Shown: positions 27,601 through 35,701 of the stretch, piece after piece
Layout: the number at the start of each line of letters is the position of its first letter
Numbering within the stretch: position 1 is the stretch's first letter
Assembly (NCBI RefSeq): GCF_024701375.2
Contig: NZ_CP113910.1
Coordinates: 2,294,001-2,358,000, forward strand
Source: Streptomyces sp. KMM 9044
GTDB taxonomy: Bacteria > Actinomycetota > Actinomycetes > Streptomycetales > Streptomycetaceae
Length of the DNA stretch: 64,000 nt
Direction: 5' to 3'
Position numbers and translations under genes: made by a program
Notes under the pieces: generated by a model
The model's input: only the letters and a program-made list of their open reading frames with translations
Database searches by the model: none
What the model was told of the DNA's origin: nothing

Positions 27601-28144
27601 TCTCCTCCGCGAGCTGCTCGGCGAGCCGGTGCAGCTGGGTGATGGCGGTGGAGTACGCCTGGTGCGCCTCGAGCGGGCTGCTCTTGCCGGTGAGCGCGGC
27701 CCTGCGCAGGGCCGCGATGGCGTCGAGGTCCTCGCGCAGCGCCTCGGGGGTGCCGGTGTCGGCGCGCAGTTCCTCGACCTGCCGGTCGACGCGGGTGCTG
27801 TGCTGCTCGGTGGGCGCCTTGTCCTCGTCACGGCCGGCCGCGACGTAGGACGTGACGTCGTCCCGCTCGTCGGCGAGCGAGTGCGCGAGGGTGAGTGCGT
27901 CCTGGGTCAGCTCGGCGTGGGTCACCAGGTTCTGTGAGTCGCTCAGCTGCCCGGAGGCGGTGAGCAGGGACGGTGTCCCGGCGGCGGCGATCGCCGCGGC
28001 CACGACCGCGACGGCCACGATGAGCCGGTTGCGTACGTGGGCGGGGCGGCCCCTGCCGACGGCGGGCTGCTGCTCAGCGTCCCCCGTGGGGGACGTCTGC
28101 TTGCCTGTGCGACGAGGCCGCGTCTTCTGCACCGGTGCTCGCAT
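24659..28144 (-). CDS. cvnA: Conservon CvnA-type sensor kinase with nitrate/sulfonate-sensing ectodomain and 40-residue repeats
   Basis: 1161 residues. A first membrane helix (LIVAVAVVAAAIAAAGTPSLL, about 45-65), a long extracellular helical nitrate- and nitrite-sensing-like domain, a second helix (VALLGALLLLAVGVATAMA, about 355-375), a HAMP region, and a histidine-kinase-like core. Dimerisation/phosphoacceptor candidate: FKLDHFATVMRRHSENLLVLAG. ATPase motifs: LLAELLENATSFCPP (N box), VQDEGIGMTGERL (G1), GLGLGLYVVARLARRHGV (G2). The C-terminal third is acidic and disordered, with four near-identical 40-residue repeats (about residues 768-937). Starts the operon cvnA-B-C-D. Confidence 0.93.
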   Translation of the reverse strand: MRAPVQKTRPRRTGKQTSPTGDAEQQPAVGRGRPAHVRNRLIVAVAVVAAAIAAAGTPSLLTASGQLSDSQNLVTHAELTQDALTLAHSLADERDDVTSYVAAGRDEDKAPTEQHSTRVDRQVEELRADTGTPEALREDLDAIAALRRAALTGKSSPLEAHQAYSTAITQLHRLAEQLAEETPPRAGSGSYALAELDTAVQQAAATRGLLLAALNVPSTAQAVIDPVTGRPGTSTSTSDADAERRDALTAAALQARLRSDAALADFRETAPKAPRASYDSTVTGPEVDAAEKYLENLTDEPTLSDEELSTGTKKLAAALTARVEAMRGVESALFDQRTKDLAQLRDDDVTALEVRVALLGALLLLAVGVATAMARTLTRPLSVLRRGSARLAGAEDPSSEEPVAFTGRNDEFAQVVRSVNALHAHAAQLAGRITTLEADRKHLVAQRQRMADAREELRTQVTESATHLEQLRSSIGGTFVSLALRTLGLVERQLGVIEGLEEREDDPERLATLFKLDHFATVMRRHSENLLVLAGTEHVQHSAGPVPLVDVVRAAVSEIERYERVRIAALPPHAHIAGFAADDLSHLLAELLENATSFCPPDLPVEASGWLLESGEVMLSVQDEGIGMTGERLERLNARLSDFDPQAPYEHEGEGGLGLGLYVVARLARRHGVRVQLREQKQGGVAAVVVLPTTLLAAAPGAVPASGTVADGSPRVTLPGADAESSSHVLHDRAEGGDPLVALAEQAVQQQEPADDEPAGKPAAEPAGEQAGESVRDDALERTDGAADGPGASGAVDGVGEPADVPVAEQAGESVRDDALERTDGAADGPGASGAVDGVGEPADVPVAEQAGESVRDDALERTDGAADGPGASGAVDGVGEPADVPVAEQAGESVRDDALERTDGAADGPGASGAVDGVGEPADVPVAEQAGESVRDGVSEAGARAADVVHGAGEPADTTHERPVETTMELLIPAPALPADDQPARPATEIAGPAGTSGADTPAAHPGHPVDDTSAAVDLTAAPEATAAPGPVSPARPAPASAPVSDSAPDPAPPSVAEDTRAADGPAAERAVQQAPEPVTDKGLPKRTPKITAPVEAPRQRTGSVDADTLRRRLGGFRRGADAGRRDVEVEIGEEAGPHRPPSTAPSEEATGGTVEEATS
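25334..25840. repeat. 120-bp in-frame minisatellite inside cvnA (4.2 units)
   Basis: Period exactly 120 bp (40 codons). Four full units and a partial fifth are identical except for isolated substitutions (e.g. A for G near 25552, changing Thr to Met in another frame). Encoded unit on the minus strand begins EQAGESVRDDALERTDGAAD and ends VGEPADVPVA. Near-perfect identity implies recent expansion, and copy number probably varies between strains. Confidence 0.96.
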
Positions 28145-28563
28145 TCCTGAACTCGTGTACCCGTGGGTCGGGGTGACGTTCCGTCAACAGGCTTCTGCGC
28201 CCTGCCCGTGCCGGGCGTGTACGTCCTGGCGGACGGCCGGTCGCGCTCGGGCAGCGAGACGCCCCCGTCACTCCCCGACCCTCCCAGTGCCCACGGGCAC
28301 CGCACGCGCATCACCTGACCCGCCACTCGAAGGAGTGAACCCCGGAGTCGAGTTGAGGAGCAAGTCACGCGACCTCCCGCAGCAGCCCTCCGCGGCACGT
28401 CGGTTGGACGTCTGCGGCGGCCGGTGGCAGGATTCGCCGCCACGCGTTTTCGGAGCACTGCAACCCCGCCCAAACGCGGTGCCTGACCTGCGTGACTGTA
28501 GGCATCCGGTCAACGGTGACGGTCTCCTGGAGCCCTTGTGGAGACGTCGTGCAGACTGGCCGA
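28145..28563. other. Divergent promoter region between cvnA and the PP2C-like gene
   Basis: 419 bp with no convincing gene. CAGACT lies six bases upstream of the ATG at 28564, supporting a leaderless rightward transcript. No operator-like inverted repeat or riboswitch was recognised. Confidence 0.5.
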
Positions 28564-29349
28564 ATGCGTACGGAACTTGTCTCGGACCCCGGTGACGCGG
28601 ACCGCCCCAACGAGGACTTCGCGAGCGTCGGGCTTCCGGCCTCCGGGCAGGGCGGTTCACTGGTCGTACTGGACGGGGTCACGCCGCCGCGCGACGGCAC
28701 GGGCTGCCTGCACGCGGTCCCCTGGTTCACCGCGCGGCTCGGCGGGGCGCTCGCCGAACTGACCGTTTCCCTCCCTGATGTCCCCCTGACGGACCTGCTG
28801 TCCCGGGCCGTGTCCCGTACCGCCGGGGCACACGCCGGGACCTGTGACCTTTCTCACCCGCGAACGCCGCAGGCGACGGTGGTGCTGGCGCGCTGGTCAC
28901 CGGAGTCGGTCGACTACCTGGTCCTCTCCGACTCCGCCCTGCTGGTCGAGTCCTCCGACGGCACGGTCACCGCGCTGCTGGACGACCGGCTGGCCCGGCT
29001 GCCCCGCTCGGCGCTGGCCACGGACGCGCTGGTGGACTCCACCGTGCGGAACAGGGAGGGCGGCTTCTTCACCGCGGCGGCCGATCCGTCGGTCGCGGCG
29101 CGCGCGGTCACCGGTACGCTGCCGCGCGCCGGGGTGCGCGCCCTGGCCGCGCTGACGGACGGGGCGACCCGCTGGGTCGAGAAGTTCGGCGAGGGCGACT
29201 GGCCCGACTGTCTCGCCCTCGTCCGCAAGGAGGGGGCGCAGGCGCTGGTGGACCGTGTCCGGGCGCTGGAGCGGGCGGACACGGAACGGGTGATGCTCGG
29301 CCGGAGCAAGACGCACGACGACGCGACGGTCGTGTACGTGGAGTTCTGA
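28564..29349 (+). CDS. PP2C-like protein phosphatase family protein
   Basis: 261 residues from the ATG at 28564. PP2C-like strand motifs are visible: DPGDADRPNEDFASV, GGSLVVLDGVTPPRDG, TVVLARWSPESVDYLVLSDSALLVE, VRALAALTDGATRWVEKFG and a final HDDATVVYVEF. The metal-binding aspartates (in RPNEDF, LDGV, LTDG and HDDAT) are at the expected places, although the motif context is looser than in Stp1-type phosphatases. Substrate unknown. It sits alone, with a convergent MarR gene 35 bp after its stop. Confidence 0.75.
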   Translation: MRTELVSDPGDADRPNEDFASVGLPASGQGGSLVVLDGVTPPRDGTGCLHAVPWFTARLGGALAELTVSLPDVPLTDLLSRAVSRTAGAHAGTCDLSHPRTPQATVVLARWSPESVDYLVLSDSALLVESSDGTVTALLDDRLARLPRSALATDALVDSTVRNREGGFFTAAADPSVAARAVTGTLPRAGVRALAALTDGATRWVEKFGEGDWPDCLALVRKEGAQALVDRVRALERADTERVMLGRSKTHDDATVVYVEF

Positions 29350-29384
29350 GCCCCGCGGGTTCCGAGGACCGGCCAAGGCCCCCG

Positions 29385-29879
29385 CTACTTCTCCATCCCC
29401 CGGTTCAGCTGGTGCAGCAGCCGGGCGAGTTCCGTGACCTCGCCCGGATCCCAGTCGGCGAGGCCGCGGGAGTAGCGCTCCCGACGGGCCTCGCGGACCC
29501 TGCTCATCCGGCTCCGGCCCTCCGGGGTGAGGGCGACCAGCCAGGCACGGCCGTCGGCGGGGTCCGGTTCGCGCGTGACGAGTCCGAGTTCCTCCAGGGC
29601 GTGCAGCTGGCGCGACATGGTCGCCTTGCCGACGCCGATGAAGGCGGCGAGTTCGGTGGCCCGCTGCTTGCCGCACTCGTCCAGGCGCACGAGCAGCCCG
29701 TACGCGGACGGCTCCAGGTCCGGGTGGACCGCGCGGGACATCTCCCCCTGGCTGGCCCTGGCCCGGCGCAGCAGCACGGTCAGCTCCCTTTCCAGGGCGA
29801 GGAATCCGGGCTGTTCCACGCCGCTGTCGGGTGCCTGGGACGAGGTGTCCTCGCTGTCGCCGTTTCCGCCTTCGTGCAC
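29385..29879 (-). CDS. MarR-family transcriptional regulator
   Basis: 164 residues from the GTG at 29879, preferred because AGGGA lies upstream; other in-frame starts are at 29924 or further back. The winged helix is clear: PDLEPSAYGLLVRLDECGKQRATELAAFIGVGKATMSRQLHALEELGLVTREPDPADGRAWLVALTPEG. The DGRA wing is characteristic. It lies downstream of lon on the same strand (206-bp gap) and faces the phosphatase gene. Effector and targets unknown. Confidence 0.87.
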   Translation of the reverse strand: MHEGGNGDSEDTSSQAPDSGVEQPGFLALERELTVLLRRARASQGEMSRAVHPDLEPSAYGLLVRLDECGKQRATELAAFIGVGKATMSRQLHALEELGLVTREPDPADGRAWLVALTPEGRSRMSRVREARRERYSRGLADWDPGEVTELARLLHQLNRGMEK

Positions 29880-30085
29880 GTCGGTCCCTGCCTCGGTCTT
29901 CCCGGTCGTCCGTGTTTCCGCCACATGGCGACGCCACTGGGGCTCCGCAAGTATTTCGCAGACGTGGGGCGCGGCAGTACACCGCCACCGGCCCGCCGGC
30001 CACGGCCCCGTCGTTCGCGCTGCCGCACGGCGGCGGCCCGGACCGCCCTCACGGGGCCCGGACCGCCGCCCGTCCGATGGCGCCG

Positions 30086-32500
30086 TCACACCGCCAGCGG
30101 AACCTTTGGCCCGGCGCCGTTCGCCGCCGGCGAGAGCGTCAGTTCCAGGACCTGGCGGACGTCGGTCACGGCGTGGACGTCGAGCCCGTCCAGCACCTCG
30201 GCGGGGACGTCGTCCAGGTCGGGCTCGTTGCGCTTGGGGATGATCACCGTGGCGATCCCGGCCCGGTGCGCCGCGAGCAGCTTCTGCTTCACCCCGCCGA
30301 TCGGCAGCACCCGCCCGGTCAGCGAGACCTCTCCGGTCATGGCCACGTCCGTACGGACCGGGCGCCCGGACAGCAGCGAGGCCAGGGCGGTGGTCATCGT
30401 GACGCCGGCACTGGGGCCGTCCTTGGGCACCGCACCCGCCGGGAAGTGGATGTGCGCGCCCCGGTCCTTCAGGTCGCCGACGGGAAGCTCCAGTTCGGCG
30501 CCGTGGGAACGCAGGAAACTCAGCGCGATCTGCGCCGACTCCTTCATCACGTCGCCCAGCTGTCCGGTCAGGGTCAGTCCGGCGGCACCCGTCTCCGGGT
30601 CGGCCAGGGACGCCTCCACGTAGAGGACGTCACCGCCTGCACCGGTCACCGCGAGCCCGGTGGCGACACCGGGGACGGCGGTGCGGCGCTCGGCCGGGTC
30701 CTGGGCGGACTCGGGCACGTGGTGCGGCCGGCCGAGCAGTCCGCGCAGGTCACCGTCCGTGACGGTGAACGGCAGCTCCCGCTCGCCCAGTTCGTGCTGG
30801 GCCGCGACCTTGCGCAACAGCCGCGCGATGGATCGCTCCAGGGTGCGCACCCCCGCCTCGCGCGTGTACTCACCGGCCAGCTTGCGCAGCGCGCCGTCGT
30901 CGAGGGCGACCTCGTCGGTGGCGAGCCCCGCGTGCTCCAGCTGGCGCGGCAGCAGGTGGTCGCGTGCGATGACGACCTTCTCGTCCTCCGTGTAACCGTC
31001 CAGACGGACGATGTCCATCCGGTCCGCCAGTGCCTCCGGGACGGCCTCCAGGACGTTGGCGGTGGCGAGGAAGACGACGTCCGAGAGGTCCAGCTCGACC
31101 TCCAGGTAGTGGTCGCGGAAGGTGTGGTTCTGCGCCGGGTCCAGCACTTCGAGGAGGGCTGCGGCCGGGTCGCCCCGGAAGTCGGAGCCCACCTTGTCGA
31201 TCTCGTCGAGCAGCACCACCGGGTTCATCGACCCGGCCTCCTTGATCGCCCGCACGATCCGGCCGGGCAGCGCGCCGACGTACGTACGTCGGTGGCCGCG
31301 GATCTCGGCCTCGTCGCGGACGCCGCCGAGGGCGACCCGGACGAACCTGCGCCCCATCGCGTGGGCGACGGACTCGCCGAGGCTCGTCTTGCCGACGCCC
31401 GGCGGGCCCACGAGGGCGAGTACGGCACCGCCGCGGCGGCCGCCGACGACGCCGAGCCCGCGCTCGGCACGCCGCTTGCGCACCGCCAGGTACTCGGTGA
31501 TGCGTTCCTTCACGTCCGTCAGGCCGGCGTGCTCGGCGTCGAGCACGGCCCGGGCGCCCTGGATGTCGTACGCGTCCTCGGTGCGCTCGCTCCACGGCAT
31601 CTCCAGGGCCGTGTCGAGCCAGGCGCGGATCCACGAGCCCTCGGGCGACTGGTCGGAGGAGCGCTCCAGCTTGTCGACCTCCTTGAGCGCGGCCTCGCGC
31701 ACCTTCTCCGGCAGGCCGGCGGCCTCCACCCGGCTGCGGTAGTCGTCGGACTCCTCACCGTCCTGTTCGCCGTTCAGCTCGCGCAGTTCCTTGCGCACGG
31801 CTTCCAGTTGGCGGCGCAGCAGGAACTCGCGCTGCTGCTTGTCCACGCCGTCCTGGACGTCCTTGGCGAGGGACTCGGCGACGTCCTGCTCGGCGAGGTG
31901 GTCGCGCAGCTGCCGGGTGGCGAGCTTCAGCCGGGCCACCGGATCGGCGGTCTCCAGCAGGGCCACCTTCTGTCCGGTGGCCAGGAACGGTGAGTATCCG
32001 GAGTTGTCGGCGAGGGCGGAGACGTCGTCGATGGCCTGGACGCGGTCGACGACCTGCCAGGCACCGCGCTTGCGCAGCCAGGCGGTGGCGAGCGCCTTGT
32101 ACTCGGTGACCAGCTCGGTCACCTGGCCGGACACCGGCTCCGGTACGGTCTCGTCGGTCCGGGTGCCCTCCACCCACAGCGCGGCGCCCGGCCCGGTCGT
32201 CCCGGCGCCTATCCGCACCCGGCCCCGGCCCCGGATCAGGGCGCCCGGGTCACCGTCGGCCAGCCGGCCGACCTGCTCGACCGTGCCCAGGACGCCGGTG
32301 GCAGCGTAGGTCCCGTCGATGCGTGGAACCAGCAGGACCCTGGGCTTTCCGGTCTCCGACGTGGCGGCGGCCTGGGCGGCCTCCACCGCGGCGCGCACCT
32401 CGGAATCGCTCAGGTCCAGCGGGACCACCATCCCGGGCAGCACGACCTCGTCGTCGAGCGGCAGCACAGGCAGGGCGAGCGGTGTGGACTCAGCAGCCAT
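30086..32500 (-). CDS. lon: ATP-dependent Lon protease
   Basis: 804 residues from the ATG at 32500 (MAAESTPLALPVLPLDDEVV), with AAGGGGAG upstream. N-terminal substrate-binding LON domain (PVLPLDDEVVLPGMVVPLDL), coiled coil, AAA+ module with Walker A GPPGVGKT and Walker B VVLLDEIDK, and the C-terminal protease domain with the Ser-Lys dyad: PKDGPSAGVTM (serine) and LPIGGVKQKLLAAHRAG (lysine). It degrades misfolded and regulatory proteins. A HAIR-type inverted repeat 23-43 bp upstream of the start indicates HspR repression with release on heat shock. Confidence 0.96.
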   Translation of the reverse strand: MAAESTPLALPVLPLDDEVVLPGMVVPLDLSDSEVRAAVEAAQAAATSETGKPRVLLVPRIDGTYAATGVLGTVEQVGRLADGDPGALIRGRGRVRIGAGTTGPGAALWVEGTRTDETVPEPVSGQVTELVTEYKALATAWLRKRGAWQVVDRVQAIDDVSALADNSGYSPFLATGQKVALLETADPVARLKLATRQLRDHLAEQDVAESLAKDVQDGVDKQQREFLLRRQLEAVRKELRELNGEQDGEESDDYRSRVEAAGLPEKVREAALKEVDKLERSSDQSPEGSWIRAWLDTALEMPWSERTEDAYDIQGARAVLDAEHAGLTDVKERITEYLAVRKRRAERGLGVVGGRRGGAVLALVGPPGVGKTSLGESVAHAMGRRFVRVALGGVRDEAEIRGHRRTYVGALPGRIVRAIKEAGSMNPVVLLDEIDKVGSDFRGDPAAALLEVLDPAQNHTFRDHYLEVELDLSDVVFLATANVLEAVPEALADRMDIVRLDGYTEDEKVVIARDHLLPRQLEHAGLATDEVALDDGALRKLAGEYTREAGVRTLERSIARLLRKVAAQHELGERELPFTVTDGDLRGLLGRPHHVPESAQDPAERRTAVPGVATGLAVTGAGGDVLYVEASLADPETGAAGLTLTGQLGDVMKESAQIALSFLRSHGAELELPVGDLKDRGAHIHFPAGAVPKDGPSAGVTMTTALASLLSGRPVRTDVAMTGEVSLTGRVLPIGGVKQKLLAAHRAGIATVIIPKRNEPDLDDVPAEVLDGLDVHAVTDVRQVLELTLSPAANGAGPKVPLAV

Positions 32501-32522
32501 GATCTCCCCTTCGGCAGTCAAG

Positions 32523-32543
32523 TTGAGCTATGCCGACTCAATG
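32523..32543. promoter_or_regulatory. HAIR-like element (HspR operator) upstream of lon
   Basis: GTTGAGC, 7 bases, ACTCAAT: matches the established HspR-binding consensus CTTGAGT-N7-ACTCAAG at 11 of 14 arm positions with exact spacing. It begins 23 bp upstream of the lon start codon. In Streptomyces, lon is a known member of the HspR heat-shock regulon, so this is probably functional. Confidence 0.85.
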
Positions 32544-32723
32544 CTGGTGAGTCCGCGATTGTTCCCGGACTGCGCTCCCTCGCGTTCGCTCTCAGCGATC
32601 ACCCGCCGGCCCGGGACGGATCAGGGCCACCTGGTGCCGCTCGGGCACGCCCGGATCCGCCGCGGACGACACGAAACGGCGGGAGGTGCTCCGCCGAACG
32701 GGGAGCACTGCCAGGATGAACGC

Positions 32724-33428
32724 ATGTCCACCCCCTACGACATTCCCGAAGTCCTGGACCGCCGCGAGGGCCCGTACGGGGAGGTGGTGCTCCGCCGGCA
32801 CGGGAGCCTGCTGCAGATCATCGCGAACGGGTGCTTCCTGATGGACACCTCCGACGGCCGCTCGGAGCGCCGGCTGGTCGACGCGGCCCTGTCCGCGCTC
32901 GACGCCGCCGACACCCGTGCGGGGCACGGTCCGCGGCAGGACCCGCACGTCCTCATCGGCGGACTCGGCGTCGGCTTCTCACTCGCGCACGCCGCCGCAG
33001 CACCCCGCTGGGGCCGCATCACGGTGGTGGAGCGCGAACCCGCCGTCGTCGACTGGCACCGCGCGGGCCCCCTGGCCGAACTCTCCGCGAGCGCCCTCGC
33101 CGACCCGCGCACGGAGATCGTCGAGGCCGATCTGGTGGCGTACGTCCACGAGACGTCCGACACGTTCGACGCACTGTGCCTCGACATCGACAACGGTCCC
33201 GACTGGACCGTCACCGAGGACAACGGCGGGCTCTACTCCCCCACCGGACTCATGGACTGCGCAAGGGCGTTGAGACCGGACGGAGTACTCGCGGTGTGGT
33301 CCGCGCAGCCGTCGGCGAATTTCGAAAAAACCTTGCGGGATGCCGGGTTCAGGCAGGTGCGTACCGAAGAGATCCCCGTTGCCCGGGGCGTGCCGGACGT
33401 CGTGCACCTCGGCGTCCGCCCTGGATAG
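32724..33428 (+). CDS. Spermidine synthase-like (Rossmann methyltransferase fold) protein
   Basis: 234 residues from ATG 32724. Spermidine-synthase-like core: VVLRRHGSLLQIIANGCFLMDT, HVLIGGLGVGFSLAHAAAA (glycine-rich loop), RITVVEREPAVVDWHR, and FDALCLDIDNGPDW, followed by GLYSPTGLMDCARALRPDGVLAVWSAQ. The polyamine-contacting residues of true spermidine synthases are not clearly conserved, so substrate is uncertain. It sits divergent from lon, with CAGGAT six bases before the ATG as a possible -10. Confidence 0.75.
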   Translation: MSTPYDIPEVLDRREGPYGEVVLRRHGSLLQIIANGCFLMDTSDGRSERRLVDAALSALDAADTRAGHGPRQDPHVLIGGLGVGFSLAHAAAAPRWGRITVVEREPAVVDWHRAGPLAELSASALADPRTEIVEADLVAYVHETSDTFDALCLDIDNGPDWTVTEDNGGLYSPTGLMDCARALRPDGVLAVWSAQPSANFEKTLRDAGFRQVRTEEIPVARGVPDVVHLGVRPG

Positions 33429-33551
33429 CAAAGCCGCGGTGACTCCCCGTACGCTGCTGCACTGACGCCGATCATTCAAACGTCAATCACAGTCATGCGC
33501 AGAGACGGATTCACCCCACGGATTCCGGAAAGCACACTTCAGGGGCGGGCG

Positions 33552-34289
33552 ATGGAGCAGACACACACCTCCCACAACGGCACGGCGGCCACCCCGGGCG
33601 CGCAGCGCCGGGTCCTGGTGGTCGAGGACGACGCGACGATCGTGGACGCCATCGCGACCCGCCTTCGCGCCGAGGGATTCCTGGTGCAGACGGCGGGTGA
33701 CGGGCCGTCCGCGGTCGACACGGCGGAGGCCTGGCAGCCCGACCTGCTGATCCTCGACATCATGCTGCCCGGCTTCGACGGTCTGGAGGTCTGCCGGCGC
33801 GTGCAGGCACAGCGGCCGGTGCCGGTGATGATGCTGACCGCGCGCGACGACGAGACCGACATGCTGGTCGGGCTGGGCGTCGGCGCCGACGACTACATGA
33901 CCAAGCCGTTCTCCATGCGGGAACTGGCGGCACGCGTGCACGTGCTGCTGCGCCGCATGGAGCGGGCGGCCCAGGCGGCCACCACCCCGCGCAGCGGCAT
34001 CCTGCGCCTGGGCGAACTGGAGATCGACCACACGCAGCGCAGGGTCCGGGTGTGCAGCGAGGACGTCCACCTGACGCCCACCGAGTTCGACCTCCTGGTG
34101 TGCCTGGCGAACACGCCCCGCGCGGTGCTCTCCCGCGAGCAGCTGCTGGCCGAGGTCTGGGACTGGGCGGACGCCTCCGGCACCCGGACCGTCGACAGCC
34201 ACATCAAGGCGCTGCGCCGGAAGATCGGTGCCGAGCGCATCCGCACCGTGCACGGCGTGGGCTACGCCCTGGAGACGCCGACGCCATGA
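33552..34289 (+). CDS. OmpR/PhoB-type response regulator
   Basis: 245 residues. Receiver domain: RRVLVVEDDATIVDAIATRL, phosphoacceptor aspartate in LLILDIMLPGFDG, conserved Thr/Lys in MMLTARDD and YMTKPFSMREL. The C-terminal winged helix is typical (VHLTPTEFDLLVCLANTPRAVLSREQLL, TRTVDSHIKALRRKIGAERIRTVHGVGY). Starts at ATG 33552 after AGGGGCGGG. Stop overlaps the sensor kinase start (ATGA), so the two genes are coupled. The orthologous pair in S. coelicolor lies beside the 2-oxoglutarate dehydrogenase gene as well; its signal is not known to me. Confidence 0.94.
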   Translation: MEQTHTSHNGTAATPGAQRRVLVVEDDATIVDAIATRLRAEGFLVQTAGDGPSAVDTAEAWQPDLLILDIMLPGFDGLEVCRRVQAQRPVPVMMLTARDDETDMLVGLGVGADDYMTKPFSMRELAARVHVLLRRMERAAQAATTPRSGILRLGELEIDHTQRRVRVCSEDVHLTPTEFDLLVCLANTPRAVLSREQLLAEVWDWADASGTRTVDSHIKALRRKIGAERIRTVHGVGYALETPTP

Positions 34290-35398
34290 GCGACGGGCCG
34301 GCCGCACGGAAAGGCTCCGGGGATCCCGGTCCCTGGGGCGCTGTCCGCCCGTTCTCCATCAAGACCAAGCTGGGCGCGCTGGTCGTCATCTCGGTGCTGA
34401 TCACCACCGGGCTGTCGATGATCGCGGTGCACACCAAGACGGAGCTGCGCTTCATCACGGTCTTCTCGATGATCGCCACCCTGCTCATCACGCAGTTCGT
34501 GGCGCACTCCCTCACCGCGCCGCTGGACGACATGAACGCGGTGGCCCGGTCCATCTCCCACGGCGACTACACCCGCCGCGTGCGCGAGAACCGCTGGGAC
34601 GAGCTGGGCGACCTGGCCCGGACCATCAACGTCATGGCCGACGAGCTGGAGGCCCAGGACCATCAGCGCAAGGAGCTGGTGGCCAACGTCTCGCACGAGC
34701 TGCGCACCCCCATCGCGGGTCTGCGCGCGGTGCTGGAGAACATCGTCGACGGCGTCACCGAGGCCGACCCCGAGACCATGCGCACGGCGCTGAAGCAGAC
34801 CGAGCGGCTGGGACGTCTCGTGGAGACGCTCCTGGACCTGTCCCGTCTGGACAACGGGGTCGTCCCGCTGCGGCGGCAGCGGTTCGAGGTGTGGCCGTAT
34901 CTGTCCGGCGTGCTCAAGGAGGCCAACATGGTCGCCTCCGCTCGCGCGGGCATGACCACCGGATCCGGCGGCCACACGCGTAAGGACGTCCATCTGAGCC
35001 TCGACGTCTCGCCCCCGGAGCTCACCGCGCACCTCGACCCGGAGCGCATCCACCAGGTCGTCGCCAACCTCGTCGACAACGCGGTCAAGCACAGCCCGCC
35101 GCACGGCCGGGTGACGGTCAAGGCGCGGCCCGGACCGCAGCCGGACTCGCTCCGGCTGGAGATCCTGGACGAGGGGCCCGGCATTCCGCGGACCGAGTGG
35201 CACCGCGTCTTCGAGCGGTTCAACCGTGGCAGCGTCAATCTGCCGCACGGTCCGGGCAGCGACGGGGGCACCGGTCTCGGCCTGGCGATCGCCCGCTGGG
35301 CCGTCGATCTCCACGGCGGACGCATCGGGGTGGCCGAATCCGAGCGGGGCTGTCGCATTCTCATCACTCTTCCGGGAGCCTCTCTCTCGTCAGGTTGA
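34286..35398 (+). CDS. Sensor histidine kinase (two-component partner)
   Basis: 370 residues. Two membrane helices (LGALVVISVLITTGLSMIAV and ITVFSMIATLLITQFVAHSL) with only a very short loop between them, so the sensor part is minimal and may sense within the membrane. HAMP domain (LTAPLDDMNAVARSISHGDYTRRV), H box VANVSHELRTPIAGL, N box NLVDNAVKHSP, G1 DEGPGIP, G2 GTGLGLAIARWAVDLHGG. Phosphorylates the response regulator encoded just upstream (4-bp overlap). Confidence 0.94.
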   Translation: MSDGPAARKGSGDPGPWGAVRPFSIKTKLGALVVISVLITTGLSMIAVHTKTELRFITVFSMIATLLITQFVAHSLTAPLDDMNAVARSISHGDYTRRVRENRWDELGDLARTINVMADELEAQDHQRKELVANVSHELRTPIAGLRAVLENIVDGVTEADPETMRTALKQTERLGRLVETLLDLSRLDNGVVPLRRQRFEVWPYLSGVLKEANMVASARAGMTTGSGGHTRKDVHLSLDVSPPELTAHLDPERIHQVVANLVDNAVKHSPPHGRVTVKARPGPQPDSLRLEILDEGPGIPRTEWHRVFERFNRGSVNLPHGPGSDGGTGLGLAIARWAVDLHGGRIGVAESERGCRILITLPGASLSSG

Positions 35399-35701
35399 CG
35401 TAGGGTGCCAAGCGGAGCCACAAGATCCACGTACGTTCGCACTGACGGATACGTGTGATCAGGTACGGATTCGGACACAGGCCCGTGCGGCGAGCACGAC
35501 GGGTCGCGGCCGACCCGTACCCCACGCGCCCCGACAGCGCGGAACCACGCTTGTTTCCCGCCATTTCCTGCACCGAAACACCCTCCGAGATGTGACTTGC
35601 ACGACGTTGAACGGGCCCGGACTGACCTTCTCGGTCGGGGAGGCGTAGCCTTAATTTCCGCTGTCCATCATCTTGTGAAGCGGAAGAGGGCGGTTGACGC
35701 C
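35399..35701. other. Leader and promoter region of kgd
   Basis: 303 bp without a supported gene. AT-rich patches occur around 35639-35661. A GAAGAGGG precedes the GTG start of kgd at short distance. No attenuator or riboswitch was recognised. Confidence 0.4.
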
